Below are positions 34,900 through 47,114 of a stretch of 64,000 nucleotides of DNA, piece by piece. Within the stretch, counting starts at the first letter, position 1. Every line of letters starts with the position of its first letter. A program made the translations under genes and the position numbers. The notes beneath the pieces are model-generated. The model made no database searches. It was not told the origin of the DNA and saw nothing but the letters and a program-made list of their open reading frames with translations. Origin of the DNA: Cololabis saira (taxonomy: Eukaryota; Chordata; Actinopteri; Beloniformes; Belonidae); NCBI RefSeq assembly GCF_033807715.1, contig NC_084597.1, positions 5,164,666-5,228,665 of the forward strand. Reading direction: 5' to 3'.

Positions 34900-36401
34900 C
34901 TTCGCAGGTGCAACCTAATAAGCCCAATATGCCACAGAAAGACTGGGACACTTCCACCTTAAAGCCGGAGAGGATGCAGGAATGTGCTCCGGATTTGTTA
35001 AAGCAAAAGTAAAAATGCTAAAATTTGGTCAATTAGCGACTATGGGTTACCATTGTTGTCAGGCGTAAATGAGTAACTATCAGAAAGTGTGAAAGGTAAT
35101 GCTCAACAGTTTGATCTTCAGAGAGAGGTTTACTTTGGAGTTTAACACAAATCAAATCACATTTTTGTCGTCAGACTTCAGCAGCTTTTCTCTGTTGTTG
35201 TTGTGTTAATGCAAAGCATCTTATGTTGGATGACTTTTTGATCGTCAAACATCCTGAATTAATCTGGATAGAACAGAAGGAGAGATTGGTTTGGGCTCGT
35301 TACGCAACACGTGCAGCTTTTATCTACGACGGTTACAGGAGACGCCAACAAATATTCCATCTGTGCTCTCATTAAAAAAAAAAACCTAATATGTTCTTGT
35401 TAATTGAAGAATAAAATCTATCATTCCATAAAACTAGAAAATACATTTGTTCTGAGGGGAAATTAAATTTAAAAAATACATCATCTTTAAAAAGGGCTTT
35501 AAATATGACATAGTGTTATAAAGACACTTAATTATATAATATAATTAAAATGGTACTGATGCATTTGACAGTGAGGAACTCTGAATTTCCAGTTTTTGAC
35601 AATTTGGGGAAATCAAAGAAGATGTCAGACGCTGATTTTGAGAAATAAACAGAAACTTGAAGTTGTACCTTCCGACATCCAAATGATTTTTTTTCAAATC
35701 AAAACAAATATTAAAAATATAAATAATATTGTAGAGACATTTTAGTGTCATCCGGCAATAGAATGTGTCAAAAAGTCATTAAGATAATGAGAACCTTATT
35801 TGCACCTTTTTCCTGTTTGTCTTTTTAATCTGTTTGAAAACACGTTGGTTTTAGTGTAGTGTAGTCTGTCATTATTTCTTCCCAAATTACTTCAGGGCTG
35901 TATCCAGCACTTTAGATACGTTTAGAGGTTTTGATGAGCGCTCGTTCCCCAACCAGCCTATCAAATATCTTTATTCATTCACATCTGTATTGCTTTTCAA
36001 AGTGGGATCAATCAGAGCCGAGCATTTTCATAAATATTTTTCATCCTAAATAACAGTCCTCATCTTTTTCTTTTCCTTTTTTTTTGATTACAGTCCAATG
36101 CTGATTTGAAGCCTTTAAAATACATTAATGACTACTGGATTTGCATTTATATTGGATTTTTTGCTCCGGCCGACAAGAACCTGAGATAGAGCTCTGCGAA
36201 CAAAGACCGAACAGAGAACATGCATCATTTGAAACATATTCCACCCCATAATGGAGTACAAGTAGGAAAAGCAGAGATGTTCATGTGATGGAAGAAGGCC
36301 ATCGAATTTAACCGCTAACTGAGACACATCACTGATACAACAACAAAATGTAGCCAGGAGTGAAACTGTCATTCTTTCAACTGATTAATAAAAAGGAAAA
36401 T
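34900..36401. other. unassigned, apparently single-copy sequence
   Basis: No transposon termini, no microsatellite of note and no convincing exon in about 1.5 kb. Confidence 0.5.
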
Positions 36402-36556
36402 GGCCACGGTTACATGTTTTTTAACTCGGAATTAATTATTCTGAATTAAATAATTCAGAATTAAACTATTTTCCTTCGAGTTTACATGGAAATAGTAATT
36501 CTGAATTGAGGTTTACATGGAAAACACGTTTGATCGGCTTTATCCAATTCCTCTAA

Positions 36557-37548
36557 GGCCGCGTTCAGACTGCAGGCAAATCTGATTCATATCTGATTCC
36601 TTCTCATATCAGATTTTCAGCGCTGACTGTCCACACTGTTTTTAGCAAGTGTCCATATCGGATCTGGCTCTGTTCAGACTGGGCCACATCATTGACTGAT
36701 CTGACGGGTTGCCATAGCAACGACGTCGGAGCGGAGGCGTCACCCAGCGCGTGTATTGTGTGAAGTCATGTATTTCTTTTATATATATAAAAAATCCCAA
36801 AATATCTGTACCGTTTCTGATTGGGTCGGCACTGCGCATCATTTTTAGACATAACAATGAACGCATACCGCAAAAGTTGTGTCTCGGCGGAGGGACCCGG
36901 CGTCCCAGCAAAATGAGAAACAGAGAAAAGTGTTCAGAACAAAACCACCAGCAAACTAACAAACCAACCAACAAAGCTCAGACTTAACAAAACCAACCAG
37001 CAATGAACAACTGGCAGCCCCGCTCCATAACCTCCTCCTGATGAGCTGACGGGCTGCAGGTTCAGGCTCACAGCGCGACTGAAGGCTGATTTATGGTTCC
37101 GCGTTACACCAACGCAGAGCCTACGGCGTAGGGGACGCGGCGACCCGCACCGTACGTGGAAATGGAGTCTTTTTTTCTGCTATTAAAACATGATTTGTAA
37201 TGTGAATTTGCAAAACTTAAACTACAAATAATAGTTTTTGACGTGACATCAGAGATTGTACATGCTCTCTGTGTAAGGATGAGTAGCTCCACAACTGGAA
37301 ATGGGCGGGTGGTTTGGAGCGTCTGGGACAGTCATATCCGATCTGAGTGTTTGGATGTTCAGACTGAGACGCATCTGCCCAAATGAGATATGGATCGGAT
37401 ATGAAACTACCTCCCGGAGGTGGTTTCCATCTGGTTTGCAAAAATCAGATCTCATGCGGTTTGGGACTGTTCAGACTTCAAAAGAGTCATCCAGTTTCAA
37501 TCTGGATGGGCTAAAAATCGGATATTTGCCTGCAGTCTGAACGCGGCC
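36557..37548. mobile_element. 25-bp-TIR DNA transposon nested in the Harbinger-like element
   Basis: Perfect 25-bp TIRs (36557-36581 and 37524-37548) beginning GGCCGCGTTCAGACTGCAGG, flanked by TAA on the left and TTAA on the right, consistent with a short TA(A) target duplication. GTTCAGACT recurs at both ends and internally (near 36673, 37358 and 37468), as expected of transposase-binding subterminal repeats. A palindromic MITE arm sits at 37083-37160. Length 992 bp; non-coding. Confidence 0.88.
37083..37160. mobile_element. palindromic Harbinger-like MITE, one arm
   Basis: AAGGCTGATTTATGGTTCCG to CCGCACCGTACGTGG, matching the left arm of 47484-47625. The second arm is absent. Confidence 0.8.
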
Positions 37549-37624
37549 TTAAGGTCTGGGGGTTGGGAAGGTTCTGATTGGATAGGGGGGCGGACCGGAA
37601 GTTACGACTACTGGAAATGACGTC

Positions 37625-37780
37625 TACCGGAAGAAAAACAAACTTAGCCGCTACAACTTTGAAAAGCGCACAATTTTTATGTTTCCTGCCATCTGTTCTT
37701 TTAGTTATTTCCTGGTCCTCCAAGCTATTTATTAAATAAATGGTCTCTGCACTTGACCACCGTTTACTGCGTGCTGCCAT
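37625..37780 (-). pseudogene. Harbinger-type Myb/SANT-like protein, N-terminal fragment
   Basis: ATG at 37780 (CAT 37778-37780) gives MAARSKRWSSAETIYLI ... KHKNCALFKVVAAKF, 90% or so like the 4487-4765 copy, with the same W-S-x-x-E-T-x-x-L-I helix. The longer upstream reading (to 37897) is probably not part of the original protein. The domain's later helices are missing, so it is non-functional. Confidence 0.6.
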
Positions 37781-37823
37781 CTTGAAACTTTGTTTGCGGT
37801 GTGCTGCTACTGCTGCTGTGACA

Positions 37824-37849
37824 GGAGTTGTTACCATGGTAACAACTCC
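37824..37849. promoter_or_regulatory. perfect 26-bp palindrome containing an RFX X-box
   Basis: The 26-bp stretch is fully self-complementary. Its centre, GTTACCATGGTAAC (37830-37843), matches the palindromic RFX X-box consensus GTTRCCATGGYAAC exactly. RFX factors bind such sites at ciliary and other promoters. Whether this transposon-borne site is bound is unknown. Confidence 0.6.
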
Positions 37850-38342
37850 CCCTCCCAATATCAGGAAGTGACGTGTGGCTCTGAGTAGTACGTCCAAATG
37901 AATGCATACTACTGATATTTACTCAAAAGTGTGCCGGACTTAACTATACTTTTTGAGTATATACTGTTTAGTATGGCATTTCGGACGCACCGTATGTCAA
38001 ACAATAGAGCCAGGCAAACGTATGTATGAACAATGTTTGCTCTTATGTCATTGTAAGATATTTTGAAGAGATTAAATTAAGTTTATCAAAAGTGGTGTGA
38101 ATACCTGTCAATTACTGTTGAGCTGATGGATTTTTTTTTTTTTTATAAATATTTTTTTTACATTTATTTTTCTAATAATACATGGGTGCAATAGCAAACA
38201 TTGATATTGGTAGCAGGTTGTAAATAGCCCACGCATCAGTACTTGCACTTGTAAATAGCCTAGGCCTTATTTTTACTAATTTTAAATCGGATTTAATTTT
38301 AATTCTGAATTAAAGAGGAATTAAACTTCCCATGTAAATGCA

Positions 38343-39867
38343 CTGAATGTTCACTAGAATGACAAAAAGTATGAATTCAGGTTGGCAATTGCAGTCAGCT
38401 CTAGCTAGCCGGTGACAATTGCTTACACAAAGTACACTCCAAGAGATTTCTTTAAGAGACATCCAAAGGGAGAGGATAATTGGTGCCTTGTGGTGTGTCT
38501 TTCCCTTCCAAGTGACGGTGACCTTTTCAGAGCACAAGACGAGAGGCTGGAACCTTCTAATTCTGTGTTTATTCTGCAAAAGAGGCACGGCACCCATGTT
38601 ATTAAAGATGGGGGCAGATTTGTTTGTTGCTGATCAGGTTGGCATTGTCCATATGGCTCGCCTCTGGGGTAATCTCACTTGATAAGTGAACCCGAAAGGA
38701 ATGGATGCTTTGTCTCTCAGTAAATCTGATTCAACCACTTTCCACCACTAAATCGTTGAGGCAGAGAAAGTCCCGGGGGAAATTTACAAAGCGATTCAGT
38801 CCTCATTGGTTGTTAGAGTGGAGCACGGCTGGGCAATCATGTGCCAAGAAGGACCGAGGGTATGTATGATTTCATTCCAACCAAACCCTACACCAGCTGA
38901 TGTCACTGATTTCCTCCCCCGCACTGGCTGATGATGTACTAATCACTGAAATTAACTGGTGTTCAAGCTTTGAATAAAAATTTTTGCGCTTCATTTAGAC
39001 CCTTGGGGAAATTATCACACCATTTTTTATTTTTTTTTTAAAGCATATTTTATTTAGTCCACTAAAACAGACATTGCCCTGAGGAAAAATTCTCTGGTCA
39101 GGTTAACCTGTAAAAGATAAATGGATCCATCAAACTTTGTTTTGTCTGCCCTGCAGAGCAGATGGGTGGGTTATTGGTCGGTATTTAATCTTTAATGAGG
39201 AAAACAACAAATTTTTCACATTCTTGATGTATGATTTAACTGCCTTGCGATAAAGTGTAAAATACCTAACACTGATGACTGCATTTGATGACACTAATGG
39301 TTTGTTGAGAGTGAGAAACGGCTGGAGCCACCTGGGCCTTGGAATATTTCCGGCATTACCGGAGAAGAAAACACACACTGTCGTTTTAATGAGTCACAGC
39401 AGAATCACAGAAAGCACTTGACGGCTGTACAGTGTGCGTAAAAAGGCAGCTTCTGAAGTTTTGCCTCTGAGATTCATGCCTCTGTGCAACATCCTGCTCT
39501 CTCAAGTCACACATTATGCAAATGCATTGTTTACTCTCTTCATGTGATGGTATCAAGGCACAAAAGCCAGTGGGGACTGGGGGGCTGTGGCATGTTACCA
39601 AGAATGATGAAGGAAGGAAGAAACTCTGTAAAAGAACCGTCAAGACATGTATGAAGTGACACTCACTCTGCTCAAGTCTTTATGCAATTCATAGCAGACA
39701 GCAAAGGGATGCGAGAGATCCAGACCATGTAGTTAGATCCCAAAGAGGATTTTCAGCCATCTAATTTCTGCGCTTGCATTTTCTGTACTTCATATTTGTA
39801 TAAAGAGATCTGTGAGGCTCCGAAACAAATTAAATTAGGGAGGAAAAGAAGAGAGAATAAAGAAAAC
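38343..39867. other. unassigned, apparently single-copy sequence
   Basis: No transposon ends or convincing exons. Overlapping short frames at 38310-38682 lack domain features. Confidence 0.5.
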
Positions 39868-40847
39868 CAAGGTGAAGGCTCTATTGTATCTGTAGGAATT
39901 ATTCTTTCTTTCTTCTGAAGAAAGGAGGGCCTTTTTTCCCCCTAAACGTGGCCCAAAAGTCACCAAATGTTACACGCAATTCAGGCCTGGCGAAAAATTT
40001 TATATTTAATGGTTTGCATTAATGGGCGTGGCCTAATGGCTCAACAGCGCCCCCTAGAATACTTTGTGCCTCAAGCCCCACAATATGGTTTGACGTACAT
40101 GCACGAAAATCGGTACACACCTGTATCATGTCACAACTTAAAGAAAAGTCTCTTGGCGCCATGGCCAAAAACAAGAAGTCGGCCATTTTGAATGAATTGT
40201 GTAATTTTGGCGCAATTTATGCCATTCCTTCGGCAATTAATACGGCCCGAACCGTAACGTGAACCCAGGTGTGTTATACATCAAAATGTGCGTCTCCATC
40301 CTGCGACTACGCGCATTACTTTTCTCTTTCAAAAGTGTTACAGTGGCGACGCTAGACGCCAAAGAGGGCCCCCCCTCCTCCCTCCCCCCCTTCATCTGAT
40401 TGGTCCATATTTCATAGTTTCAAAAGTCACCAAATTTTGCATGCAAGCCAGGCCTGGCGATAAATTTGATATTTCATGGTTTGTATTAATGGGCGTGGCA
40501 AAATGGCTCAACAGCGCCCCCTAGAAAACTTTTCTCTGTCATAACTTTTGAATGGTTTGACAATTAGCCCCGCCCCTTCTTCTGATTGTTTGTCCCTATT
40601 TTCTGCCATAACTTTTGAATGGTTTGACATAGAGAGTCGTGGGTGGTGTCATCAGACTCGGTTTTGAGTCCTTGGCCTTCATTGGCCTGCATTAGCCCCG
40701 CCCCTTCTTCTGATTGGTTGTCCCTTTTTTCTGCTATAACTTTTGAATGGTTTGACATAGGAAGTCGTGGGTGGTGTCATTTCTGATATGCTTATGGGGG
40801 CGGTGGCCGTGAGTGCGAGGGCCCGTTCATCGCTGCTTGCAGCTTTA
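39868..40847 (-). mobile_element. composite tandem-repeat element, copy D (inverted)
   Basis: Reverse-complement layout: 3' module (ATTGTATCTGTAGGAATT, TTTTTTCCCCCTAAACG, CAGCGCCCCCTAGAA), two to three 128-bp-type units (40500-40790), then the head ending GCTGCTTGCAGCT at 40844. The terminal hairpin is degraded (AAGGTGAAGGCTCTATTG). Confidence 0.85.
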
Positions 40848-40852
40848 ATTGG

Positions 40853-41120
40853 ACTTATAGCTGCACATCCTATAAAGGAAATAAACAATGAAGTGAGCAG
40901 ACTGCGCTTTTATGCAGGTATGTGAACTCTTATGTATTTATAGCCAACTTAGTCATTTTGGTAGTAGGCTAATATAACTAATATAAATACATACAACATG
41001 TGTTGCCTTAATTATAAGGCTTATAAAAGACTTTTCATTTTTTGCGGCTCCAGACATATTTGTTTTTTGTTTTTTTGGTCCAATATGGCTCTTTCAACAT
41101 TTTGGGTTGCCGACCCCTGC
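40853..41120 (-). mobile_element. hAT-like element end (CAGGGGTCGGCAACCC)
   Basis: GGTCCAATATGGCTCTTTC and GGGTTGCCGACCCCTG (ending about 41119) are a familiar teleost repeat terminus in minus orientation. The composite copy D is probably inserted in this element; the opposite end is not identified. Confidence 0.6.
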
Positions 41121-41606
41121 TTTAAACGATAAGGGATTAAGCAGATGCTGGTCATCTGCCCACAGCTGTATGAAAAACCTAATCTGATGCTGACCAGTCA
41201 AACGCGTACTAGAAATCTGACCCTCCGTAATCCTACAAGTTGTGCTAAAATAACTCCCGCCGTGTGTACTACATGTTGCAGGTAGGAAGTTGGACGTGGA
41301 CCCTAGCAGCTGTTAAGGAGAAGCAGCTTGGAGTGGCTTGCTTGATGAGGCCGCCTCAGCGACGGCACCTGCACTAATCTCACTACAGAGGATACGCAGA
41401 ATACGCTGAAAAACTGCCTCTGTTTATCTCACGAGTCCCGGCCGCTTGAGCTCCAACAGTAACTCCTATCAGAAGGGATTGGCCCCAGTTATGGCTGCGA
41501 CATACACACAAACATCTGTGTTTTATATACATGTATATATATATTTTTTTCTCCTGTTGTTTGGAGAGAAAAAACAAGATGGAAAAATATGTTTTGTTTT
41601 CCGCAG
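41121..41606. other. unassigned intergenic sequence
   Basis: No gene or repeat recognised apart from a short TA run at 41533-41543. Confidence 0.5.
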
Positions 41607-41612
41607 TTATAA

Positions 41613-42362
41613 CCAGTACTCGAGTTGTAAAAAAAAATCAGAGGGGATGGTGGATTTGATCATATGGGGACAGATAATTTGTGCTGATTACAAATAATAT
41701 AATATATTACAAATAATAGCAGTGACCAAAACACCTGCAGAAATACTGCAGGAATGACATAGCAGCAGTTAAATGCAGCCTTCTGTAAGCTTTAAATATC
41801 CACTGGACTTACATCAAATACATCAAAACACAACAATAAAAAACACTTTTCTGAACTTATCAATATGACTCTGTCCTTCACAGGATAAGTAACATGGATC
41901 ACTGCAAAAACTCACAATCTTAACAAGAATATTTGTCTTATTTCTAGTTAAAATGTCTCATTTTAGTAAAAAAAATTTCATTACACTTAAAACAAGACTC
42001 ATCACTGGAAAAAACAACAATTTTCACCTGTTTCAAGTAGATTTTCACTTGAAATAAGTAGAAAAATCTGCCAGTGGAACAAGATTTTTTTGCTTGTAAT
42101 GAGAAGATAAATCTTGTCCCACTGGCAGATTTTTCTACTTATTTCAAGTGAAAATCTACTTGAAACAGGTGAAAATTGTCAAATAAGTTATTTTTCTGGT
42201 GATGACTCTAAATGTTGAAATAGCAGTAAAACCACATTCATTGATGAAATGACATAAGGGATGGAAAGGGGGGATGGCAGTTTTACAGGGGGGATGATTT
42301 TGAACGTTTTTATTTCAGGGGGGGATGCCATCCCCCTCATCCCCCCTCAACTCCAGTACTGG
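41613..42362. mobile_element. CCAGTACT-terminated DNA element
   Basis: CCAGTACTCGAGTTG (41613) is inverted as CAACTCCAGTACTGG (ending 42362), with TTATAA on both sides (41607-41612, 42363-42368). Because TTATAA is itself palindromic, the TSD length (TA or TTATAA) is ambiguous. C/G-rich strings (GGGGGGATG, CATCCCCC) lie just inside the right end. A fold-back element is nested at 42017-42179. Confidence 0.75.
42017..42179. repeat. 69-bp near-perfect inverted repeat (fold-back MITE core)
   Basis: Arms 42017-42085 and 42111-42179 are reverse complements with one mismatch in 69; the spacer is 25 bp. Shared text includes TTTTCACCTGTTTCAAG and AAAATCTGCCAGTGG. Upstream CACTGCAAAAACTCACAATC (near 41900) probably belongs to the same MITE. 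Confidence 0.92.
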
Positions 42363-42368
42363 TTATAA

Positions 42369-43546
42369 GTCTGTTCATGTTCTGAGCATCATTGTGGAAG
42401 AGGATACGTTTAAGTGTAAAATGAATCCTCTAAAGTGTTAATTGTAAACGCCAGATCTTATTACAAACTCAGAATGGTGTCGGTTTGGTCATTAGGTGAT
42501 TGGTGTCAGTTTTGTCCACAATATTTTAAAATATCAAAACTCTTTTTTAAACTGAATGTGGGTGTTTTTAAAGTTTCACTTCTTCTATCTGGATGAAAGT
42601 CTGTTAAACAAATTTTAAACAACACATTTCAAAATAAAACATTCAGTTTGAGGTCGGTCCATTTGTACGTGTTTAAATTAAGGAATTAGTGAATTCATGT
42701 AAAATGATAAAATCATCAAAATAGGAAACATATATATCTAATACATTTCCAATTAACTTTTAACCTAGATGGATATTTTTTTTTAATTAAGATTATACAG
42801 ATCCACTTGTAAAATGATTATAAGCCTTGGTAGATCCAAACCTTTTACTGATACTTTGCCTTTTGATGAAGCTTATAGTTTTGGATAATGCTTATTTTGT
42901 ATAATGCTGAGGTTTTCAAAAGTACAGATGTGCAGAAACTACTTCTACAAAAACAGAGACCTTCATCTCCACCTTCAACTGCAAAGTGTAATCTGGGTTT
43001 TCCGTGTCGGTGCTGGAGCAGCCGTTTCCTTTTGTTGTGTGATGTTCAGCTCATGTCGGTACAGAATACGTTTTACTGGGGATAATAATTACAGTTTTGC
43101 CCCACATTTTTTACAAGGTCTTTCAGTGTAGCTCTGCAGTCCCTTTGCACTTTTCTCACCAAAGCAAGTTCATCTCTGGGACACAGAAACTGTTTCCTGA
43201 GCGTGATAACTGCTCGCTCCCATGCTGCTTATACTTGCATACGTTTGAAGGAGATGAAAGTGGGACAAGAGCCAACTGGAGGTTTTTGAGCATAATGCCC
43301 ATTTGGTTTTGCTCATGAAATGCAAAGAGGCTCTTTGCGTGTAGAAATGATATCATTTCTATAATAAGTCCCCGTTTGACTAATGGGGACATATGAAACT
43401 GCTGTGAAACTGACAATACTGTGCTAATGAGTAGAGAACAGCCTGGCATGTGTAATACCAATGTCCCCCACTAGAGGTGCACTTCATTGTCATGTGCCAG
43501 GGACATGACGAACTTTCCTGTGATATTCTGCCCTCATGATGTCAGA
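42369..43546. other. unassigned, apparently single-copy sequence
   Basis: No transposon ends or convincing exons. Confidence 0.5.
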
Positions 43547-43990
43547 CAGGGGTGTCAAATGTGTTTCCAACACAAAAAACCAAAATGTTAATTTACTAAA
43601 AAGGAAGGCATAAATAATTTCCATGAATCGCAGCATATCCGATAATATATTTCTTCTACAAATCCATCGTTATTCCACAAATAGAGCAGTTTTTGACATT
43701 TTTTTAGTTTTGTAGAATGTATTTGCCGATTTTATTTCTTTGTAGACGGTCGTTTATTTTTATTAACTGACTACTATTATATATTTTCGGAGGAAAAATA
43801 TCACTGCTAAAAAAGATGATAGAAGATATTTATTCTGAGAATTTCAGTTTTGAATACGAGGATAGTGACAAAGTAAAACAGTTAAGAAAGAAGTGCTGAC
43901 TTTTTCGGCACACTGGCGTAAATATCCGCGCCAATTTTTAAAAATAAATACACTTAATTGTACTGGAAAAATCTCTAAATCACTCAAGTA
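43547..43990 (-). mobile_element. hAT element (CAGGGGTGTCAAA family), partial inverted copy
   Basis: CAGGGGTGTCAAATGTG at 43547, followed by about 440 bp that is the reverse complement of 49250-49712. The remainder, including the other TIR, is missing. Confidence 0.85.
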
Positions 43991-44010
43991 TCAATCAATC
44001 GATCAATCAA

Positions 44011-44466
44011 GTAACGAGGCTGTTTTTAAAATGTAAGGAGTAAAAAGTACAGATAATTGCGTGAAAATGTAAGGAGTAAAAGTAAAAAGTCGTCTGAAAA
44101 AATAATTATTCCAGTGAAGTATAGATAACCAAAATTTCTACTTAAGTAAGGTAACTAAGTATTTGTACTTTGTTACTTGACACGTCTGGATATTCCGCAG
44201 TGATTTCAACACTTATTTGTTCAAAGATAGAAAGAAGGAGAAAGAAATTGCTAAAGGAAACACCCACAGTAAAAAAAGAAAACCAACAGTCTCTGTCCGT
44301 CACTGCATTTCACTGATGAAATAAAAGAACTGATAGTCCTGAAAGTGACTGCATCTAAATATAAAAGTGCATGCGATAAGTTAAAAACCGTACACAGTTC
44401 ACCTTTTTACAACTACTATCTTTGAAATAGCACGACCATTAAAACAGACAGACATTCTCCTAAAAA
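44011..44466 (+). repeat. local duplication, derived copy
   Basis: About 450 bp matching 47880-48322 in direct orientation. It consists of the last 178 bp of the hAT whose intact copy ends at 48057, then the same GATATTCC (44189-44196), then about 270 bp of otherwise unique DNA ending TTCTCCTAAAAAGCA. Copying of both element and flank means DNA duplication, not a new transposition. Confidence 0.88.
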
Positions 44467-44690
44467 GCAAAAAGCAAGAGTTTTTATTTTGTAATCTAGA
44501 TTTTAGTCTGGTTTTTATTCCTCTACAATATTACATTATATATTTAATTATCGTTATTGTCACATGACCATTATTTTCGTCTCGTTTCGTTTTCCTCAGG
44601 TGATAAAGGTTCGTTGATGATGATATTTAGTCATAATTTTCCTTGACGAAAGCAACTTTACTTGCAAGTAAATACGCAGCTTCGGTCCAC
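44467..44690. repeat. interspersed repeat X, copy 2
   Basis: Inverted relative of 11265-11510: TTTTATTTTGTAATCTAGAT, GTCTGGTTTTTATTCCTC, CCTCAGGTGATAAAGG, GCAACTTTACTTGCAAG. Confidence 0.7.
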
Positions 44691-44707
44691 CTATTTTAAG
44701 GGGATAC

Positions 44708-45371
<664 letters not shown>

Positions 45372-45514
45372 GGGGATACCCTCTTTTAACCAAGTAAAAT
45401 TCACTTTGCAGTACTTTTTTAAGTGGTATTTGTGCTTTTACTTCCATGACACCTCTGAACATTTTCTCCTTGCCTCATAATGTTGAAAATTAAAAATGCA
45501 AAGCTCATCTGGAT

Positions 45515-45620
45515 CCGTCCAGGGTGAACCCGACCTCCAGTTTGATGACGGTTTGGAAAGTCTCCAGCCCCCCCGCCCTCCGTGACCCTGAACAAGTCGT
45601 AGAAAATGAACGGATGGAAG
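45515..45620 (+). repeat. teleost short retroposon, 3' fragment
   Basis: GTCCAGGGTGAACCCG, GTGACCCTGAACAAG, GAAAATGAACGGATGGA: decayed version of the ATGGATGG-tailed repeat. Confidence 0.6.
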
Positions 45621-45943
45621 CTAATCAGAGTGGTAATAATGGCATATTCCACCGCTGAAAACATGCCCCAATCCAAGTAATTATACCCCCCGCTGGTACT
45701 GCCTTCGTGGATATTAAAATTACATGTTTGCCTTTTTTCTTTTTCTCAAGATAAAAGTCCATTTTGCACAACTGTTTTTGCATTTCTTATTCTTTTCTCA
45801 CCAATACGCTGCCAAAGCGTCAAATCTTTACATTTTTTCTCGTGGTATCATTGAGTGCATTTTAAGCTCTTAACACCTTTTCACACCATTGTGTCTCTAT
45901 TGTGATTTCATTAAATAACAAAGCTGTCAGCCCCACTAGACCA

Positions 45944-46012
45944 TCGGCTTAGTTCAGTCAGTAGAGCCGCACGTCTCTCAAACACAAGATTAGCCGTTTA
46001 ATCCCCGGTGGC
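45944..46012 (+). other. tRNA-like sequence (tRNA-derived repeat or pseudo-tRNA)
   Basis: TTAGTTCAGTCAGTAGAGC resembles a tRNA D-arm with an A box, and CCGTTTAATCCCCGG a T-arm with a B box (GGTTCGANTCC, imperfect). The acceptor stem does not pair well, so a functional tRNA gene is unlikely. Confidence 0.3.
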
Positions 46013-46603
46013 ATCTTCTCCAAGCAGCACATTTTTCAAGTTTTTAATGTGATGTTTGACTTATTTAATTTCTGCCCCCCAACTTCTGAAATGAATCCAG
46101 CGCCCATGGTGCGTCCTCGTCTACCTTTGTGCTTACGCTGCATTTTCTTTTTTCCATAGCTCGGATGTGGAAATGCAAGAATCCCATCATTCAGACGATT
46201 GTGTCTCGTAAGCATGGGCAGAATTAAAATGTGAAATATATTGTTCATAATCAATCTTTTTTTTTTAAATCCTGTGAATATCTTATCCAATTATGCTGCA
46301 CAGGGAGATCTGGGGATATTCCCAGAGGTGTCTTCAGTATTCACCTTCATTACTCAGGTAGAAGTATAGATACTAGAGTTTAAAAATACTCCTGTAGAAG
46401 TTGAAGTATCAACTCAAGTTTTTTACTCAAGTAAAAGTATAAAAGTACTGGTTTCAAAACTACTTAAAGTATAAAAGTAAAAGTAATGTAAGGGGGAAAA
46501 AAGCCATTAAGGACAAAAGCCATTGAAAATGAATGTATCTTAGTATAATGTAAATATATTAAAGAACCATATATGTGTACTATTGAGCATTAACATGTGT
46601 TTC

Positions 46604-47094
46604 AGAGAGCACCGATTGTTCGGTAACCGAAATTGTTCGGCCGAAAATGGCAAAAAAACACTTTCGGTGTTTGGTGGAATAAGTGGGGAAAAAAACTGAA
46701 CAATTAATAACGGCGTTGTAAAATAAGGAAATAGACTGGCCGCTCCATCCCGTAACGTTGCGCAACACAAACATAAATCATTGGCCAACCAAAAACTAAC
46801 CCCATAAGAATTTTACCTAACATTCACCAGGAGGTGGAACCAAAACAACATAATGCTGGGAAATTAAAAACATTTCATTTTTTTATGTTCAATAAATATT
46901 TTCTACCTTGTAATTTTGTAAAAGATTTTTTTCTTTGAAAAGCCTAAATCAAATGTATTTGATTTATGCAATGGTGAAAAAATTGGCAAAATAAATGAAA
47001 AACTGCGAAGAACCATGTTCGGTATTCGGCCAAGTGTTTATTATTATTTTCGGTTTCGGTTTCGGCCACAAATTTTCATTTCGGTGCATCACTA
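46604..47094 (-). mobile_element. hAT MITE (TAGTGATGCACCGA family), nested copy
   Basis: About 490 bp, inverted relative of 53870-54364. Right TIR TCGGTGCATCACTA is intact (47081-47094); the left is reduced to GAGAGCACCGATTG. No TSD remains visible. Confidence 0.85.
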
Positions 47095-47114
47095 GTGCAA
47101 AAAGTCAAACTTCA

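Larger units (their letters stand above)
36402..38342 (-). mobile_element. PIF/Harbinger-like element, copy 2, with nested element
   Basis: Left end GGCCACGGTTACATG with GAATTAATTATTCTG repeats. The right end is degenerate (AATTCTGAATTAAAGAGG to CCATGTAAATG). Removing the nested 36557-37548 element restores the layout of copy 1 at 4418. Carries the same minus-strand Myb/SANT-like start (37625-37780), then an additional 400-500 bp (37800-38290) absent from copy 1. Confidence 0.7.
45380..46314. other. mostly unassigned sequence with two short repeat remnants
   Basis: Contains the repeat remnants at 45515-45620 and 45944-46012 and otherwise no recognised feature. Confidence 0.45.

Noticed and set aside
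45944..46012. Functional tRNA gene
   Set aside because: A- and B-box-like text is present but the acceptor stem and B box are imperfect; recorded only as tRNA-like.
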